A stretch of 64,000 nt of DNA from the NCBI RefSeq assembly GCF_003149185.1, contig NZ_QGDO01000003.1:310001-374000 (forward strand), in the 5' to 3' direction. Shown here in pieces: positions 61,965 to 64,000 of this stretch. The notes beneath the pieces were generated by a model that was not told where the DNA came from, did no database searches, and saw nothing but the letters and a program-made list of their open reading frames with translations. The position numbers and the translations under genes were made by a program. This DNA is from Sediminitomix flava. GTDB lineage: Bacteria > Bacteroidota > Bacteroidia > Cytophagales > Flammeovirgaceae. Within the stretch, counting starts at the first letter, position 1. Every line of letters starts with the position of its first letter.

Positions 61965-64000
61965 TTAAGTCACAATTTTACAAAAAGGAACCTCAGTATA
62001 AACCAATATTTTTTCAATTTCTTTATAACCTAATGATTGGAAATACTCTCCATATTTTTTGATTTGTTGAATATGACTTTCTTGAGGATTATTTCCAGTT
62101 TTATAATCAATTATTATTACCTTTTTATCTTTAACAAGAACTCTATCTGGTCTTAAAGATTTAACAGTACTTAGTCCTTTGATTCTTTTTGGCCTTAAAA
62201 TTAGCTCTCTTTCGTTTAGAACTTTATAGTTTCGCCCCTCTAAAAAGTATTCTTTTAGCTCTTCTAAATCCATTACTTTAAGCATTTGTTCTTTGATAGA
62301 ATGGATTTCATTAGAAGTTATAGCGCCACTATATTTTAGCTCTTCAAGTACCTTGTCAAGGTCATTTATAGTGTTTAGTTTTTCAAAAGCTTTATGTACA
62401 AGTAGCCCTTTTCTTTGAGTTGAGAGTAATTCGGAAATGCTTAATTCACTTTCAAATTCTTCATTATTATTACTTTTTAAAGAAATAATGCTTTTGGAAG
62501 AGCTGTGAATAACTTTTGGGAGATTATAGTTTTCAATTTCTTCCTTTTTCTTTGAATCCACTTTCTCTTCTACATCATCAAAAAAACTATATTCTGAAAT
62601 TAAAATAGGCTCATTTTCATCATCTAAAGTTATTTCAATTTCTTTTTTATCAATATGTAGATCTTCATTTTCTTGGTTTAAGAAAAGATTGAATAGATGA
62701 CTGATATGTTGTATCGAATTCCCTGATTTCGTTTCTTTTCCTATGATATGAAGCTCCTCTTCAGCTCTTGTCATAGCTACATAAAGTACATTGAAGGCAT
62801 CTAAAAATGTAGCTTCTTTTTCTTTGTAAACATCGCCACTAAACAGTGTTTTTTCAGTGGTTTTGTTAATTCCCATAATTGTAGTATTCAAATCGGGGAA
62901 TAAGTTATTTTCCCACTCAAGCCAAAGCTTTTCAGTAGGGTATGGGGTCGTTTTCCAATCTGCAAAAGGCATAATTACGATAGGATACTGTAGCCCTTTG
63001 GATTTGTGAATGGTAAGTATTTCAATGGAATCTTCTGATTGAGGAGAGTTAATTGAAAGTTTATCAGACTTAGTTTCCCAAAAAGTAAGAAAATCGAGAA
63101 GGTGATTTCCTTTAATGTTGCTAAAGTCTAATATGATATCCAAAAACCTTTGAAGATAAATCTGTTGGTCTTCAAGGTTATTAAAGTTGAATATATTGTA
63201 GATTTCTTCGATTAAGTCATAAAGGGGGAGAAGGTTTAATGCATTGTAATCTATATTGATGTTAAACTCATCTTTTATGTGTTTGAAAAAAGTCGGGAGA
63301 TCACTGTTTTGGACGTTTAGTGTAAAGTCCAGGTATTTTTTCCCTTGTAGAAGATTACTTTTCTTTGTGAGTTTACTTAGAATTCTATAGAGATGTAATT
63401 TCTCAGCCTCTATGTCTTTGCTAGAAATTATTTTTAAAAGACAAATTGAAAGTTGTACAGCTTCTGAGTTATTTACTAATAATGACTCAGATGAAACAAC
63501 TCTAAGGCCTTTCTCAATTAAGAATTGGGCAACATTGACACCATGGCTGTTATTTCGAACGAGTATCGCAATATCAGAATATCTATACCCCTTATCAATT
63601 ACGTTATTAATAGTATTTAATACTGTATAAAGACTAGTGTCAGCGTATTGTTGCTTATCATTTAGGAGTTGAATACTGACATTACCGCCTGCTTTTGATG
63701 TGATATTTTGAGCTACATCTTGATAATATTGAGTGATGCTTGGATAATCACTCTTAAGTTTAGATACAATAAGGTTAAAGAAATGGTTGTTAAAAGTGAT
63801 GACATTTGATCGACTTCTGTAGTTTGTTTGAAGAGCAATACTTTCTTGATGCATTTTGAAAGTATATTCTTCGTCTTTTAATGAAGAACCTTCTGGCGCT
63901 GTAGTAATTTCAGGTAGTGAAACTAACATTTGAGCTTTCCCTCCTCTCCATCTATAAATTGCTTGCTTAGGATCTCCAACTACAAGGCTAGTCAAGTTTT
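61965..64000 (-). CDS. RecB/AddA-like UvrD helicase-nuclease (5' partial)
   Basis: The frame is still open at the right edge, so the N-terminal motifs, including Walker A, are outside the window. Visible superfamily I motifs are VVGDPKQAIYRWRGG (motif III), LQTNYRSRSNVI (IV), TIHKSKGLQYPIVIMP (V) and NVLYVAMTRAEEELHI (VI). The C-terminal part has HKAFEKL and VIIIDYKTGNN with Q..KY after it, the PD-(D/E)XK nuclease motifs. The plan matches AddA/RecB-type DNA-end processing enzymes in recombinational repair. An AddB-like partner may lie upstream. It ends 52 bp before the DUF2147 gene. Confidence 0.9.
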   Translation of the reverse strand, partial: NLTSLVVGDPKQAIYRWRGGKAQMLVSLPEITTAPEGSSLKDEEYTFKMHQESIALQTNYRSRSNVITFNNHFFNLIVSKLKSDYPSITQYYQDVAQNITSKAGGNVSIQLLNDKQQYADTSLYTVLNTINNVIDKGYRYSDIAILVRNNSHGVNVAQFLIEKGLRVVSSESLLVNNSEAVQLSICLLKIISSKDIEAEKLHLYRILSKLTKKSNLLQGKKYLDFTLNVQNSDLPTFFKHIKDEFNINIDYNALNLLPLYDLIEEIYNIFNFNNLEDQQIYLQRFLDIILDFSNIKGNHLLDFLTFWETKSDKLSINSPQSEDSIEILTIHKSKGLQYPIVIMPFADWKTTPYPTEKLWLEWENNLFPDLNTTIMGINKTTEKTLFSGDVYKEKEATFLDAFNVLYVAMTRAEEELHIIGKETKSGNSIQHISHLFNLFLNQENEDLHIDKKEIEITLDDENEPILISEYSFFDDVEEKVDSKKKEEIENYNLPKVIHSSSKSIISLKSNNNEEFESELSISELLSTQRKGLLVHKAFEKLNTINDLDKVLEELKYSGAITSNEIHSIKEQMLKVMDLEELKEYFLEGRNYKVLNERELILRPKRIKGLSTVKSLRPDRVLVKDKKVIIIDYKTGNNPQESHIQQIKKYGEYFQSLGYKEIEKILVYTEVPFCKIVT

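Overview
The window looks like chromosomal DNA of a marine, gliding-type Bacteroidota, most likely order Cytophagales and near Flammeovirgaceae. This is inferred from low GC, a type IX secretion (T9SS) C-terminal sorting domain, a TonB receptor paired with a DUF4249 lipoprotein, type III glutamine synthetase, Bacteroidota-style ABC permease/M1-like fusions and a PL7 alginate lyase. I see no tRNA, rRNA, CRISPR array, insertion sequence or prophage. Both window edges cut genes: a multihaem cytochrome/TPR protein on the left and a RecB/AddA-like helicase-nuclease on the right.

Layout. 1-3.3 kb: tail of a multihaem TPR protein, then a T9SS-secreted leucine-rich protein. 3.4-9.8 kb: a tightly packed minus-strand block with TonB receptor, DUF4249 lipoprotein, HugZ-like protein, DUF4174 protein and two SDR-fold enzymes; the HugZ homologue suggests haem or iron handling. 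10-15.8 kb: cysteine synthase, a four-gene ABC operon (membrane protein, ATPase, permease, LolA-like protein), a membrane LytTR regulator and a zinc-type alcohol dehydrogenase. 15.9-18.6 kb: an ABC exporter operon with a YtrA-type GntR regulator and a palindromic candidate operator.

19.3-34.8 kb is the most unusual region. Seven co-directional genes with short spacings (mostly 3-12 bp, at most 58 bp) encode an ABC ATPase, an ABC-2 permease fused to a degenerate M1-peptidase-like domain and a golvesin-like C-terminus, a TolC-type outer-membrane protein, a lipoprotein adaptor, an RND pump, a 1574-residue RND pump fused to an ABC ATPase, and a second ABC-2 permease. In the RND-ABC fusion the ABC domain is itself discontinuous: about 170 residues carrying roughly four membrane helices separate its A-loop strand from the strand leading to Walker A. 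This is the best candidate for a little-described system: a combined proton-driven and ATP-driven envelope exporter.

35-64 kb is mostly housekeeping genes in short units, many separated by strong bidirectional hairpins. They include an alginate lyase, MenD, a DEAD-box helicase, HisC, a SulP transporter, an MdaB-like quinone reductase with a peroxiredoxin-like protein, an acyl-CoA reductase (LuxC family), an amidase, a phosphohexomutase, a HisIE-like protein whose HisI half looks dead, two tandem paralogous lipoproteins, a MetZ-type enzyme and glutamine synthetase III. Then come an 11-repeat secreted protein, a SiaB/SiaC-like phospho-switch pair, a DUF2147 protein and the helicase-nuclease. 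All functions are read from sequence motifs without database searches.
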